Below are positions 35,225-48,193 of a DNA stretch of 64,000 bases, piece after piece. Source of the DNA: Diplosphaera chodatii (Eukaryota > Chlorophyta > Trebouxiophyceae > Prasiolales > Stichococcaceae); assembly GCA_032358165.1 (NCBI GenBank), contig JAALGY010000010.1:1550001-1614000 (forward strand). Reading direction: 5' to 3'. The number at the start of each line of letters is the position of its first letter. Position 1 is the first letter of the stretch. The notes beneath the pieces are model-generated. The model ran no database searches. It had not been told where the DNA came from and was given only the letters and a program-made list of their open reading frames with translations. Both the position numbers and the translations under genes were made by a program.

Positions 35225-37323
35225 TCAGGCTTCCTGATGTGCGCCATCAGCCTCCTCCGCCGCGAGTGCACGGCCCAGGTCCTCCATGATGGTCGCCACC
35301 TGCCAGCAGCAGCGGGAGCAGCAGTGGAGATGCCAGAATGCCCATCAGATGAACACATACACAGATTGACTTGGCTCTGTGACCCTCGTATTTCTTCCCT
35401 CTGCACACAAGGCTGTTTCACAGGCAAGGGCGCAGCTGCTGCACGCTGCGTGCTTGGTCCAGCTGTGCACAGCAAGGTCTCCAAAACATCCCCCGGGAGG
35501 CTGAAAAAGAAGCTTGCAAATGTCGAGCACGGACGCGCAGCAACATCCTGGTCCTGCACATGCTTCCGCGCAGTCTGAAGGGGGGAGGAGACTGTTTCTG
35601 GAAATAGGACCTGCGCAGAAGGAATGTCGTGACACCAGCCTCACCTGCCGCTCAAAGACGCGCCTCGTGTAGGACGCGAATGGCCGCGGCGCCGACAGCA
35701 CCGGCTTGACCGCCATGGTGTGCAGTATGCGGCAGCCCCCGCTGGCGTGCTCGTGCACCTGCGCCGCGCCCAGCCTGAAGTCTCAGCTGAGGCTGGCATG
35801 CTCGACTCTGGACGGCACACCATACTGCCCGTGCAACCAGCGTGTGCAGAAGCGGCGGCTTGTTGTGGCTTCCATGCAGTCACCAGCCATCCTGAACGGT
35901 ATTCACTACTGGGGGGCTGCGCGCGCCTGCCAGGTGCCCTGGAAGCTGCGCATGAAGGGCGACTCCGCGAGGTTGAAGACCACCCGCCGCTCGGCCGGCT
36001 GCTCGGACACCGTCAGCTCCAGCGGAAACTTGCCGGAGAACATCAGGAACTCCCAGCGGCACTCCTGCACACGGACATGCCCCCGGGTGTCAGCGTCCAT
36101 AAGGGTACAGCGGCCAGGTCAACCCTTCAAGCTGTTGAACGGTGAAGCCTCTTGCTTGCACAGCACGGGCATTCTGTGTCCACAGGACTTCGAACCAAGC
36201 TACTGCCCATTGCGAGCGCATAGAATGGAAGGTAGCCATGTGGCTTGGCGGCCAGGGAACATCAGGAACAGTTGCCAGCCAGGGACACCAAATGCGCTGC
36301 CTGTGCTGAACATCAGAAAGTGAATGGGTATGGCTGGCTGCTGCTTACACTGCACTACCACAAGCATATGTTGACCAACCTGCTGCAGGCGAGTGTCGTC
36401 GCCCACGGTGCGGAAGGTCTGCGACTGCAGCACATTGGTGAACACGCTGGCCACCCGCTCGTAGTCGCACAGCAGGCCGAAGGCGGTGTCCGCCGAGGCC
36501 GCCGCCTCCATGCTGCCCTCGACCATGTACTCCCCATCCTGCAGCACGACACCTGTCCCTAATTTCTGTTTCACCTTTGCGTAGGTACCTCAACGCCTTG
36601 CTGCGCCGGGCTCAAACAGCAGTCTCCTGGACGCATTGTCGTCAGGCTATCAATCGCATCTTGCATGTGAGACACTGTGGTTTTCTCCACAGTGCCTCCG
36701 TGAAGCCAACAACAGCAGTAGGCGCTGATGACCCACCTTCTCGCTGACCAGGTGCACAGTCGCATCGTGCTGCAGGTGCAGGCCATCGAGGCCGCCCAGC
36801 TCCGAGCTGTCCGTCATCGCCTCCTCCCTGCAGAGCAGATTGCTTGGAGTCATCACTCAGCGTTGTTATGTCACTGTGTCAAGGTGCCAGGAGGTGCCCC
36901 TTGAAACATGGCAGTCGGAAACCCTTAGTGCCCATGGTGTACCACACCCCTGCATGATGTGCCTCGCCGGCCACAGTTGCCGCCATAGCAACCAGGTCAG
37001 GTGCAAGCAGTCCCAATGCTAATCCTCGTGATTGGTGCTACGCATGTCAACTCACGCTTCAAGGGCTGCCTGGGGGAGTGGGTGGCTGCGGAGTGGAGCG
37101 GACCGCCGCCCCTGAGCACCCTGGCGGCGCAGCGCAGCCGTTGACACCCGGCTGCAGCTGCTGAGCGCCTGTCGCCTGCTGGTGCTGCTGCTGTATGCCA
37201 GGGCGTATGACCCCGAACATTGGTTGGCCCTTGGCTGATGTGACCTGTGCCCAGACACAGTCAGGACATCAATTACAGCCTAGTGGCGACTTACCGACAC
37301 AGGTGAAGCAGGTTGAATGCCAT
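35225..37323 (-). CDS. SRPBCC / polyketide cyclase-like protein, probably plastid
   Basis: Predicted 276 aa from seven minus-strand exons: 37323-37295, 37244-37056, 36827-36737, 36574-36380, 36064-35927 (GC donor), 35758-35645, 35299-35225; phases join. The N-terminus (MAFNLLHLC, then SSSTSRRQALSSCSRVSTAA and RRQGAQGRRSAPLRS) is serine/arginine rich and poor in acids, like a chloroplast transit peptide. The body fits the START-like SRPBCC fold as in cyclase/dehydrase and COQ10-like proteins: VEGSMEAAASADTAFGLLCD, YERVASVFTNVLQSQTF, WEFLMFSGKFPLELTV, ERRVVFNLAESPFMRSFQGT, GGCRILHTMAVKP and a C-terminal helix VATIMEDLGRALAAEEADG. Such proteins bind hydrophobic ligands; which one here is unknown. 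Confidence 0.8.
36245..36325 (-). repeat. Two probable decayed copies of an SRPBCC exon start in the intron
   Basis: Minus-strand reading gives FLMFSTG and LFLMFPG segments in the intron upstream of the true exon start WEFLMFSGKF (36064 downward). At DNA level the shared core is about 14-16 bases around TTCCTGATGTTC. Short, so uncertain. Confidence 0.4.
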
Positions 37324-38677
37324 ACGGCAGCGCTGGTGTCTGCGATGGCTATACCTGCGATGATGCCTTGCATCGAGAGGCCACTGCTGCAGTGTCAGCG
37401 GGCGGTGCCTCTGCGTGTGGCTGCACTGGGGCATCGGGGCCAAAGCCCGCCCGCTGTTGACAACGCATCGCTGCAGCTGCTCCATGTCACTGACTGTCTG
37501 CTGACAAGGACACCTCAATGCCGGCGTGTGCAGAGATGACTGCCTACAATGGTCGCTATAAAGCGGATGTCTCAAAGCTGAATTTGCGGTTCGCTGCCTG
37601 ATTCTGTGCTACAACAAGGCGAATGTGTGTCAGGGTTCCAATCTCTAGGAAGTCGGCAGTGACTCAGGTTTAGCTATTTGTGATGCGTCCGAGTCCTCAC
37701 GCAACGTTGGCAAATGCTTATCGGCTTCCAGGCAAGGCCCGACTGCAGCTGTAAGCCGCAAAGGCCGCGGCTGAAGTTACAAGCTACTTCGAGCTCCTGA
37801 TGGAAATGTAATCTGCAGCTGTAGGCCGCTGCAAAGTGCTGTTGTGCTTCTGCACCTGCGCGATCTTGTCTGACCAAGGAAGCACTGAGCAGGGGGTCGG
37901 CAAATGCAAAGCCACCCTGCAACGGTTGCATTATCGGCTGCAGAACACCAAGCTGCACCACGAACTGCCTGAAAAGCGGTCCGAGGTCTTGAGGGCCTCT
38001 ACCTCTTCGCTGCTGATCAAAACGCGCAGATCAGTCTTCAGCCATCCTGTGGATACACCAGCAAACGATAGCAAACGGAAATCAAAGATCGCAGGGGGCA
38101 TCACACACAGCTTGTCACATGCGGTAGGGGTGCTTGCTGCTGGGCAGCCGGCGCTAAACATCCAGGTGCGTACTCAACATCTGCTGCGGCTGGACATGGC
38201 AGATGCGCATGTAACATCTTAATACAAGTCGGTATATACAGCGTGTGACAGACTCGCTCCGCTAATATCGGATATGCTGTATCTCGTGACTGATGCAAGT
38301 GAAGGATCTGTCAACATATGACAGGATGGCGGGCGCATTGTCGGCGACATGGCCAGTCTGCCATGCCACAGCCAGCGACCTGATCTTGACAAACAGCAGC
38401 GGGCCACGGCTAATGCCACACGCCTTGCACCGACGCCACACAGCCAGCAGCCGCAGGTACAATGCCATTGATGGGCGGCTTCTTGTCAGAGGTCCTATGC
38501 TCCGCTATGTGTCCAGCGCCTTCATCCAGCGCTCTTGAGCGTCCCTGATCAGCTGGCGGCATTGTCACTGTTTGTCTGCGGGTGGTGTCTGGACACAGGG
38601 TCGTCTCAGCAGCGCCAGGGCGGCGCGCCAGCGGCAATGGCAAGTCTAGGGACGGCGGCAGCGCCGCCACCAAATCC
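37324..38677. other. Divergent upstream region, SRPBCC and starch synthase III
   Basis: About 1.35 kb. It should hold both promoters and possibly a 5' exon with the plastid transit peptide of starch synthase III. A frame open from about 38582 into the ATG at 38678 could be part of such an exon. Nothing else recognised. Confidence 0.45.
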
Positions 38678-41600
38678 ATGGACTCTGTCGAGCAGCGGGA
38701 GGCCGCTAGGTGTGCGGCAAGTCAGGCTCCAGCACAGTGGTATGCTCCAGACCTGACCGAGGGTTTCAAAGCAGCCAGAGCGGCTGCTGCGGCGTCTGCT
38801 GCTGACAAGTGCATCTGGTAAACTCAATCTGACACTGGTCCCTCGGTGCAGGGCGGAGGTGTCGGCGCGCATCTCGGCGGCGAGGGCGCTGGCGCAGCGC
38901 CTGGCCCAGGAGAAGGCGGCGGCAGCCGCCGCAGCGCGCGAGGCCACCAGCAGCGTGGACCTCGAAGAGTGAGCGCTGCAGACACCTCAGCATGCGCTCG
39001 CAGCCGAAGCGTTCGTCACTGCGGGACCTACAGAGGTCATTGCCGCCCTTCTGCCGTGCCATCAGCAGCATTTTGTCCCCAGCAGAGGACTTCGTGGCTG
39101 CAGGCTGGAGGGGCAGGTGCAGCAGGCTACAGAGGAGGTGGTGGCGGCTGCGGCGGCGGCGGACAGCGCCACTGCCGCCGCCGAGGGCAACGGCAAGCCG
39201 CGGCGCCTCAGTCGGCGGGAGCTCAAGCGCATGCAGGTCGTGTGCACCCCAGCTCAAGAGGCACCCCTTGCATGCAGCTGGGGCTGATGCGGCATGGATG
39301 GGTGACTGCGCCATGACGTGCTGCACACGAAGCCTGCAGCAGATGCCCCAGATGGACGTGGTGCACCATGGCACTCCTGGAAGCCTGAGCGTTGCCCTGT
39401 GCGCCCTAACTGCGTGCTCTGGTTGCCAAGGGGCGTTAGCGGGAAAAGGAGTTGAGGCTGGTGTGGCAGGGAGGCAGACAGGCATCGACGGTGAGCTGAT
39501 GGGATTCTACGATTGCGCAGGTGGAGAACCAGGCGCTGCAGGAGCTGGTGCAGCAGCAGGCGGCGGGTGGCGCGGCGGCCGCCGAGCGGCTGTCGGGCCT
39601 CAAGGCCAAGTACCAGCAGCTGTCGCAAAAGGTGGGCATGCTGCAACCACACGCAGCTCGTCCTTGCATATGCAAAGGCGCATGCACATCCAGGCGTGTC
39701 ATACGCCTTCCTGTGGGCAACATGATCACAGGCAGCGGTTCTGGCGCTTCACATAGGCAGAGCCGCACTGCAATTGAAGCAGCATGCAACCTATAAGCTG
39801 CCGCGCCACAACCATACCGCGTATGTTGCAGGTCGCCAGCTTCTCGCCGTTGGAGTCCCCGGCCAGCAGCCGGGACGGCACCGCCGAGCCCAGCGGCGAC
39901 AGCGGCGACGGCGGCAGGGCATCAGCAGCAGCAGGCGCCGGCACCGGCGCACACGCTGGCGGCGCTGCGGAGAACGGCGCGTCTCCGGCCGACCCCGAGG
40001 ACCTCGCTGCGGCGCTGCAGGGTCTGGCGGCAGACAGGGAGCAGACGGCGGCAGGCGCTGCACCTGAGCCAGAGGCAGCGGCAGCTGAGCAGCCAGAGCA
40101 GCCGGATGACAGCGCGCAGCTGCGCAGCGCAGCGGAGGCCGCCATGCAGCGCGGGGACCGCGTGTTTGCCTTCCCCACAAGTAGGTTCCCCTCCGGCACA
40201 CCCTGCATTGAACACAAGGTTCCCACGCAGTCTCTGCTGGCTCATAGAGCTAGATTACCTCAGTGGATCTAAGGTCCTTCTGCAAGCAGGTAAGTGTGTG
40301 TGTGCTACAGCCAAGGGCAGGCGCTGCATGTCGTCTGTATGCGAGGCCAGGACGGCATGGGGCGAGGTTTCCACCCCTGGCTGCTCGCAGATGCGGTAGT
40401 GGCCGGCAGGCGCAACCGGCTACTGTACAACCGGCTGTGGGGGCCGGCGCGCGACGGCAGCCGGCTGACCATCAAGGCCGGCTTCAACGGCTGGCAGCAC
40501 ATCGTGGAGCAGCCCATGAGGTGCAGCGCAACCTGTCTCATGTAGCATGAAGATGTTCCTGCCGTACAATGTGGCAGTCACCTGGCATGTCATGGCGGTT
40601 GTGCTCGCCTGCTTGATGTTCCTGCTGGACACTCCGCTCGCATCACCTTGCTGGAAGCTGCAACAGACGTACAGGAGTATGCAGAGAACAGACAGCATCC
40701 AGCAAGTCCATGACCCAGAGGCCTCTGAGGCTGAGTAATCAACTCGGGGTGCTGCACACACTCGCAGCAAGGAGGCCCTTGCGGACTTGCCCAACAGCAG
40801 CTGGTGGGCGGCTGATCTGGAGGCGCCACGGCAGCTGTTCGCGCTGGAGTTTGTGGTGGCAGACCCCGACACCGGCATCGTGGACAACAACCAGTGCGCG
40901 GTGTTCTTTGATGTTACATTTGCATAGTTGCGCCTCGCACAGCAGCCACCAAGCAAGAACGCTGTTTGTCCATTTCCAGGCTTGCATGCACATGCCAAAT
41001 TCCGTCCAACAGCTGTGGGCGGCGCACTCACAGCTGAAGCTGGTGCATATCGCCAAGAGCACAGTTCGAGCTGGTCAGAGGCGTCTCCATATCGTGTTTC
41101 GTGTCCACGTCTAGATATGCGGCGTTGCACTTGCAGGCAGCGCAACTTCACTCTCGATCTGGAGGGCGCCACCACAGAGGCGGCCATCCAGGCGGAGCGC
41201 AGGGCTGCCTTCGAGGCGGCCGAGACCAAGCGCCTTCAGGTCGGAGTCACAGTCCATGTTGTTGTTCGGGGATGCGGTGGGGCTCACGGCGTGTGTGAAC
41301 CTCAGCGTGTGACATGCAGCCATTGAATGGATGCCCGTGGCACCGTGGGGTTCCGACAGTCCGTCCAACGGCTGCCATCCATGCAAAAGGCTTCAAGTCT
41401 GCTGCTGAGGTTGACTGAGCTGCTGATTGAGCTGCACAGCGCCACGAGAACTGAGCTTCTCCGCTGCTCAGGATGGTGTGAAGTAACCCTGAGCCTGAGC
41501 CCTGCAGGCGCTGGAGGAGGAGGAGGCGCGGCTGTGGGAGGAGCAGCTGCAGGTGGCCACACGCGAGGCGGAGGCCGCGCGGGAAAGGTGACACCGGGGC

Positions 41601-44600
41601 TCTGGCAAATGCGCACAGTGCATGGATGATGCGCAGAGGTCATGCACATCCATGCTTGTATGGAGCGCCGGCAAGTGCAATACTGATTGACCATATAGCG
41701 GGTTTGCTGGATGCAATACCCAGCTTGCATCACGGAGAAAAAAGGTGGCCAGCGCGACCATGACACCGCCGAGTCATTGCGCATGCATGTGGCTCAGGTG
41801 CAACCATGATCCAAAGCCCAATCCAAAGCCCAATCCAAAGCCTCCACCCTAACGCAGGGCAAAGGAGCAGCAGGCGGCGCTAGTACGAGCGGAGGCAGCC
41901 AAGGTGGCTGCGGAGCGGCGGGGGGCGCCGCTCCAGGGCTTCCGCCTGCAGGACGGGCTGCCGGGGGTGTTCGTCTGGCGGCCGGCGCCGCCGGCGGGCG
42001 GCAGCACCGCGGTCCTGGCCTACAACAAGGGCCACGGCGCCCTCAGGTGGAGCATTGCAGTGGGTCTGGGGCCGCATGTCAGGCTTTGCGCAGGTTTGTA
42101 GCCCCTGTGACTGCGGGCGGCTGAGAGCATGCTGCAGACTTGCACACACGCCTCGGTGCACTCGCGCTGCGTGCAGCACTTTGTGTACAGCAAGTATGTG
42201 TGCCGATGTGTTAGCACCTACACCCTCATGCACGAATCCTGCGGGGCTGCTGCAGGCATGCGCGCGATGCGGTCGCGCACTGGGGCTATGACGGCTGGTG
42301 GCAGGAGGACCTGACGCACGCGCCGCTTGCGCCCATGCCCCGTGAAGAGGTGCAATCCCTGGAGATTAGCTGTTCACCGTGCGTCATGTCTCATGTGAAA
42401 CAACATTCCGTGGGGCAGCTGGTGCTTGTTCAAGGGAGTGGCCAGCCCTGCACAGCTGCACAAGAGGCAGACCTGGGCTCCCCTGTGCTCGGCCAGCCGA
42501 TCGGCTTGCGGGATTAGTGCGCTTCGTTTCAGCACCTGCAACCTTGGCATCATGTTGGCATCCTGACCGGGCGCAAAAGCAACCTGTGTGTGCCTGTGCA
42601 GGTGGAGGCGATGGCGCTGCCGGACGGCGACTGGTGGAGCGTCCGCGTCGAGGTGCCCCGCACCGCCGCCCAGCTGGACTTCGTGCTGTCGGACTCTGAT
42701 GAGCGGGCGTGGGACAACAATGGGCAGGCCGACTTCCACTCCGGGGTGGGCGGCGCGCTGCACGGCGCCGCCCTGGAGACGCACCTCGCCACGCTGCTCA
42801 GGGTGCGAGCCCAGGCCTAAGGGGTGCTGACGGCCGCAAGCGTATCGCTGCACTCGCGGTGGCATAATGCTGCTTGAGCAGCTCAGCACATGTGCGTCTG
42901 TCAAAGAGCGAAGGGCTACAGCCTGGACCAGCAGACAGGCACTTGGTTTTGTTGCAGGGGCCGGAGGAGGATGAGCAACAATCTGTGGATCGGGCCAGCA
43001 AGGCAGCCTACGACCGTGTCCTTGCCAAGGTGTGGTGCTTGCAGCACGACTGTTTGTTCCCTTGCAAGCCCCAAGGTGCACACAGTGCATGATTGCTTGC
43101 TCCCTTTCAAGCTCGAAGGTGCACCGTATGCCTGCCATGTCCGTCAGCAGCGGGCGCCTTCGTGTTAGGTCGTATTGGCGACACATGTCGGTAATGCCAG
43201 CTGTACAAGATTTCAACCACAGGCCGTCGAAGCTTAGGCACGGGGTGCAGCAGCGGAGGCGCGGGTTGCAGAGCATAGTGCTGTACATGGCACATCACGC
43301 CGGCATGTCATAGTCATCGCTGCAGAGCTGCTGAGTCGATGCTACCTGGAAATCCCAGGCGCGGGCGCAGCGTCGGCGGCGGGAGACGCAGCGCATGGTG
43401 CTGTACACCGACCCCGTCACCCCGCGGGCCGGGGAATCCGTGATGGTGTTCTACAACCCGGATGCGACCGTGCTGCGGGGCCGCCCCGAGGTCTGGCTGC
43501 GCGGTTGCTGGAACAGGTGGGCTGACAGCACGATTGGGAATCGCACTGCAAGGACAGGTGATATGATCCGCTGGAGATAGGTGGTTGCAGCCTGTCGAGG
43601 CACGGTGTTGCTTGATGCCAACACTCAGACTTGGGAAGCTAGCAAGCTGTTGCAGTGCAAGCTTACCTTTTCAGCATTTAGAATATGCTGTCTGCAATGC
43701 AGATGGACACACCCAGAGTGCTACCTGCCACGGCGCATGCAGCCAGCTGACCCCTCCGGCAACCTCGCCTTCCTGAAGGCCAGCGTGGACGTGAGTGCAG
43801 TGAAGCGCCGGCTGGCAGGCTACGACATAGTTTATTGATACAGTTGCACATGGCTTGTGCACAATGTTGAGTAGTGACGCCTGATGCCATTTCCACTTGT
43901 GCTCAGGTGCCGGCAGACGCGCAGTTCATGGACATGGTGTTCAGCGACACCGGCGACCTGCACGGCGGCTTCTACGACAACAACGGCGGCCTGGTGGGAC
44001 CTTCCCCTCTTCCTGCTGGCTGTTTTCTGCTCGGCCTCTGCTGGCATGCATACAGCCGACAACATGGCGCTGCCTGCATGCAACCCGTAGCTGACGGCCT
44101 CTGGATGAGCTGTGCACCTCCTCCGTGTCTGCTGCACCCGCGAGCAGCTGCGCCATGCATGCTGCAGGACTACCATGTGCCGGTGTCGGGCGGCGCAGGG
44201 GAGCCGGTGCGGCTGCGCGTCGCGCACGTCACCGTCGAGATGGCTCCTGTTGCCAAGGTGGGTGTAATCCTGGTGTGAGGGTTTTTAGATGTATGCTGTG
44301 ATCAGAATCCTAGAAATGAACGTGAGATGCAGCATGTTGCTCCCTGGCTAGCGCCCGACACCCCCGCTGCAGGTCAGAGGTGCTGGTGCATCAAGGGAGG
44401 TGTCGGATCACCTGACCATTTCAGGCAAGCACAGGGTTGATTGACAACATCTGCTTTGTGCAGGTGGGCGGCATGGGCGATGTGGTCACTGCCCTGGGGC
44501 GCGCTGTCCAAGAGGAGGGCCACGACGTGTCTGTGGTGCGCTGGCTGCATCAACCATGCTTCCCGAGCCTGACACCGCTTGTCACGTGGTCAAGAAGAGC

Positions 44601-47600
44601 GATTTAGCTGGCATTTGTCACCTGTGTGCGCAGCCCCCTGAAGGGACCAGTTGCGAAGGTCCCCATCAGCTGAGTGTGGTGCGCTGTAACTGTGCGGTCG
44701 TGAGCTCAGCATCCCTAAACACCATATTCAACTCCGCAGGTGCTGCCCAAGTACGATGTGCTGAAGTACGACCTGATCAGCGACTTGCGGCAGACGAAGG
44801 AGTTCTGGCATGCGGGGGTGCAAGTGCGCGTGTGGCAAGGCATCGTCGAAGGTCTGGGCCTCCAACTCCAGCTGCTTGCCACCTTGCCTCCAGGCTGTCA
44901 GGCTGTGCCTTGACAACCACAGCATGTACAGAGCAGCAGTGTCCTTTGGGTGCTGGCGGATGTGGGAAGCTGTGTTACTGCTCTGCAGTCTGCTGCAGCT
45001 TGCAACAGGCGGTTGTTGTCGCTGCGCTGCAGAGCTGCACACGACCTTCCTGGAGCCGCAGAACGGCATCTTCTGGGTGGGCTGCGTGTACGGGCGCAAC
45101 GACGACGCGAGCCGCTTCGCCTGGTTCTGCGGGGCGGCCGCCGAGTACCTGCGCACCAGCGACCACAAGTGAATTACTGCTCCCAGTACATTGTATTGCA
45201 AGGTTTTTAAAGGACTGTTTCCCCATGGCGGCCGAGTACCTGCGCGCCAGCGACCACAGGTGAGCGCTGTCAGTACAACCCAGCAGCAGATTTGGGGTAG
45301 TAGCTGGTACTGCTGGACTGCTGTGTCGCCGGTGAGGTTGCAGCAGCTGATGTGCTAGCTGTGGCAGGAGGAGGGTCGCGCCTGACAGCCGCCGGTTGCT
45401 GCGCAGCACTGCTGCCATGCTCAGGAACTCAGCTGGATGCACAGTGTTGCAAAACCCGCAGCTGGTCACAACCTGCGGCTGCCCTAATTGGTGTGCGTGG
45501 TCACAACACAGATTGGCAGCACTATTCACAATTTGGCCTTCTTGGGCTGCTCCCGTTTTCACGGGCGCTGGTGCAGATATCAGACAGAGCTTGCTGACAT
45601 GTGACGTGTCGTCAATCCAGGCCGGACATCGTCCACTGCCACGACTGGCCGACGGCGCCAGTGACGTGGGCCGACCTGGGCGGCGCCAAAACCCTGTTCA
45701 CCATCCACAACCTCAACTACGGCGCGGACCTGATCGGGTGCGGTGCCACCCTGTAGTCATGGCCCCCAGGCACAGCACTAGGCTGCACAAGTCCAGGCCA
45801 CTGCTCTGATTGCCACTGACTGCTGTTCCTGCCGCCCGTGCAGCCGCGCCATGGCAGCTGCAGCGGCGGGCACTACAGTGTCGCCGACCTACGCCACAGA
45901 GGTGCGCCCTGATGTCCATGCACGGAATCAGCATGCAGCAGGGTTGCCTTACAGTATTCGCAACGCATGCAGCTGACTGCACCTCACTGCTGCTCCCTTG
46001 TCCCAGCCACAGGCGCATTGCCAGATTGAAAACAAACATCACCAGCAGCAACTTTGGCGGCAGCTGCTTATGTACAACCGTGCTGGTGCGCAAGACCCAG
46101 ATGGCTGGTGCGCAGGTGAGCGGGCACCCTGCGGTGGCGCCCCACTTCGGCAAGTTCTACGGCATCCGCAACGGCATCGACCAGGACATCTGGGACCCAG
46201 AACAGGACGCCTTTCTGCCCAGGTGCCCTGGAGCACCAGTAACGGGTGCCCTGTAGCGCCCGCTGAAGTGACCTTGAGTACCTTGTCTGCTTCACCCGCA
46301 TACCCTTAGCCTCGGCTGCCTTCGTGACAATAGAGAACACGTCCCAGGCACCCTCTCACACGAGCACACAGGCTTGACTACAAGCCTGTGATTGAGCCTG
46401 GACTGCAGGCTTGACGGGGTTTGGTCCCTCACTATGCAGGAACTATGGGCCAGAAGATGTGGCAGAGGGCAAGGCAGCCGCCAAGGCAGAGATCCGGCGG
46501 CGCTTTGGGCTGTCGAACGCCGACCTGCCAATGGCAGCGGTGAGCATCTCGCTGTGCTGCTCTGGGCTTTCTGGCTTCTGCTGCATGTCCTGCACGGCAG
46601 GGTTCAGCAATATGCCTGTTGTCCCTTCAGCATTGCTGCACTACCTTGCCAAACTGGTGCACAACAGTAGTATGACAAGGCACTACGTCTTGGCACTGCC
46701 CGCACCGCAGGTAGTCACCCGGCTGACGCACCAGAAGGGCACGCACCTGATCAAGCACGCTGCGTGGCGCACCCTGGAGCGGGGCGGCCAGTTCGTGCTG
46801 CTGGGCTCGGCGCCCGACCCCCGCGTCCAGGTGACACCTGGCCCTTTCACAGGCCTGCATGCCAGACAGCTCTCCCCACGATCTGGACTACCACTCCAAT
46901 CCCATCAGATGTTTGCCATGCAGCGGCCTCTCCTCCTGGTGAATGAACCCTGCCTTGGTTGTAGGGCCAGGCTGACATGCCAGGGTGGCTGTATGGACAG
47001 CAGTGCGGTCCGCTGCAGCATGCACGGTTGCTCGCAACGAGGATCCTCCCGCTACCCTTGTCACTATCCGCCACTGCTGCCGCAGGGCGAGTTCGATGGC
47101 CTGGCGGGGCAGCTGCACGCGCAGCACGGCGACCGGTGCCGCTTCCACTTCGAGTACGACGAGCCGCTGAGCCACCTCATCTACGCGGGCGCGGACATCC
47201 TGCTGGTGCCGAGCATGTTCGAGCCGTGCGGCCTGACGCAGATGATCGCCATGCGGTGAGCACTGACTGATCTGGTGACACTCCAGCCTCCAGCAGGGAA
47301 ACAACGGCCACAGAAGTATGTAACCATTTGCACTGCACGCTCGCTCCAAACGCCACAGTATGAAATGGGTCCATCGTGTTCGAGCCTGCTGACACCCCGC
47401 TGTTGGTACCGTGTGTTACCTGCTTTGATACCGAGCTGAGGTCAGCCGTCTGCTACACGCAGCTATGGTACAGTCCCGGTGGTGCGGCGCACCGGCGGCC
47501 TGGCGGACACGGTCTTCGACGTTGATGACGACGGGGAGCGCGCGGCCGATGCGGGCCACATCCCCAACGGCTTCAGCTTCGAGGGCACCGATAGCAACGC

Positions 47601-48193
47601 CCTCGACTACGCGCTCAACAGGCGCGCTGCCTCCGTACTTGCTGCCAGCCCAGTGGGCTGACCACCTCAGTACTATCGACAGGCTGAGAAGGCCGAGTAC
47701 AACGCCTATCTGGGACACCAAGCTCTGCAGGTGGTCAGCGTTGTCAAGGGCCGAGCTACTGCTGACCGAACGGCCTTGGCACATACGAACCGCATGCACG
47801 ACGGATGTGATGTTCAGCATTATGCAGCTGCAGTGCAGGCAGCACGCGGCAACCTTATAGTTGACACTTGGGTTTGAGCTGGGCGCAGGGCGCTGACGAT
47901 GTGGTACACGGACAAGCAGGAGTGGGCCGACCTCACGCACCGCATCATGGGGCAAGACTGGTGAGGCAGCTCCACCGCTGGTTCAGATTACCAATCTAGC
48001 TGTTGGTTTTCATCGACTAGTCACCACTGCATGTCGTTTGGCAAGGTTCCGCACTTGCTTTGCGATGTGTCGACTGTACTGCAATGTGCCACCCTGTTGC
48101 CATGCCAAGCACACATTTCTGTGCTACTGCAGGAGCTGGCTGATACCATCTCAGCAGTACGTAGACCTGATGTTTGCGGCGCTGAAGAAGTAA
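38678..48193 (+). CDS. Starch synthase III, GT5 with three CBM53 modules
   Basis: Elongates alpha-1,4-glucan from ADP-glucose in the plastid. From ATG 38678 I read 29 exons and about 1169 aa with all phases joining; last exons 47086-47255, 47463-47621 (GC donor), 47889-47960, 48133-48193. An alanine/glutamate-rich coiled-coil N-terminus (38678-40180) is followed by CBM53-1 (40391-40893: [12 protein letters not shown]). A second charged coiled coil (41137-41950) leads to CBM53-2 (to 42802: [25 protein letters not shown]). CBM53-3 spans 43359-44257 ([36 protein letters not shown]). The GT5 domain starts [20 protein letters not shown] and contains [60 protein letters not shown] and [10 protein letters not shown]. 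The transit peptide is not fixed and may lie in an unseen 5' exon. Confidence 0.93.
41809..41842 (+). repeat. 12-base tandem repeat in a starch synthase III intron
   Basis: The unit ATCCAAAGCCCA occurs 2.8 times without mismatch, ending 15 bases before the exon that starts at 41858. Confidence 0.9.
43050..43130 (+). repeat. Degenerate tandem copies downstream of starch synthase III exon 13
   Basis: The exon end (CTTGCCAAG then GTGTGG, 43021-43035) is followed by two related 30-base stretches with the pattern TTGYTCCCTTKCAAGCYCSAAGGTGCAC. They look like tandem decayed copies of the exon end plus donor. Confidence 0.5.
43249..43310 (+). repeat. Decayed copy of the start of starch synthase III exon 14
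   Basis: This intron stretch translates as [20 protein letters not shown] against [20 protein letters not shown] in the true exon from 43359. DNA identity is highest in the core GCAGNGCATNGTGCTGTACA (18 of 20). Confidence 0.75.
45225..45265 (+). repeat. Second copy of a starch synthase III exon end with its own donor
   Basis: The exon 45033-45168 ends [11 protein letters not shown]. Sixty bases into the intron the sequence repeats as [12 protein letters not shown], followed by a stronger donor (GTGAGC against GTGAAT). Both copies leave the same phase for the next exon (PDIVHCHDW). Confidence 0.85.

Noticed and set aside
40420..41229. 269-codon minus-strand frame
   Set aside because: Antisense to starch synthase III CBM53-1; sequence has no recognisable domain.
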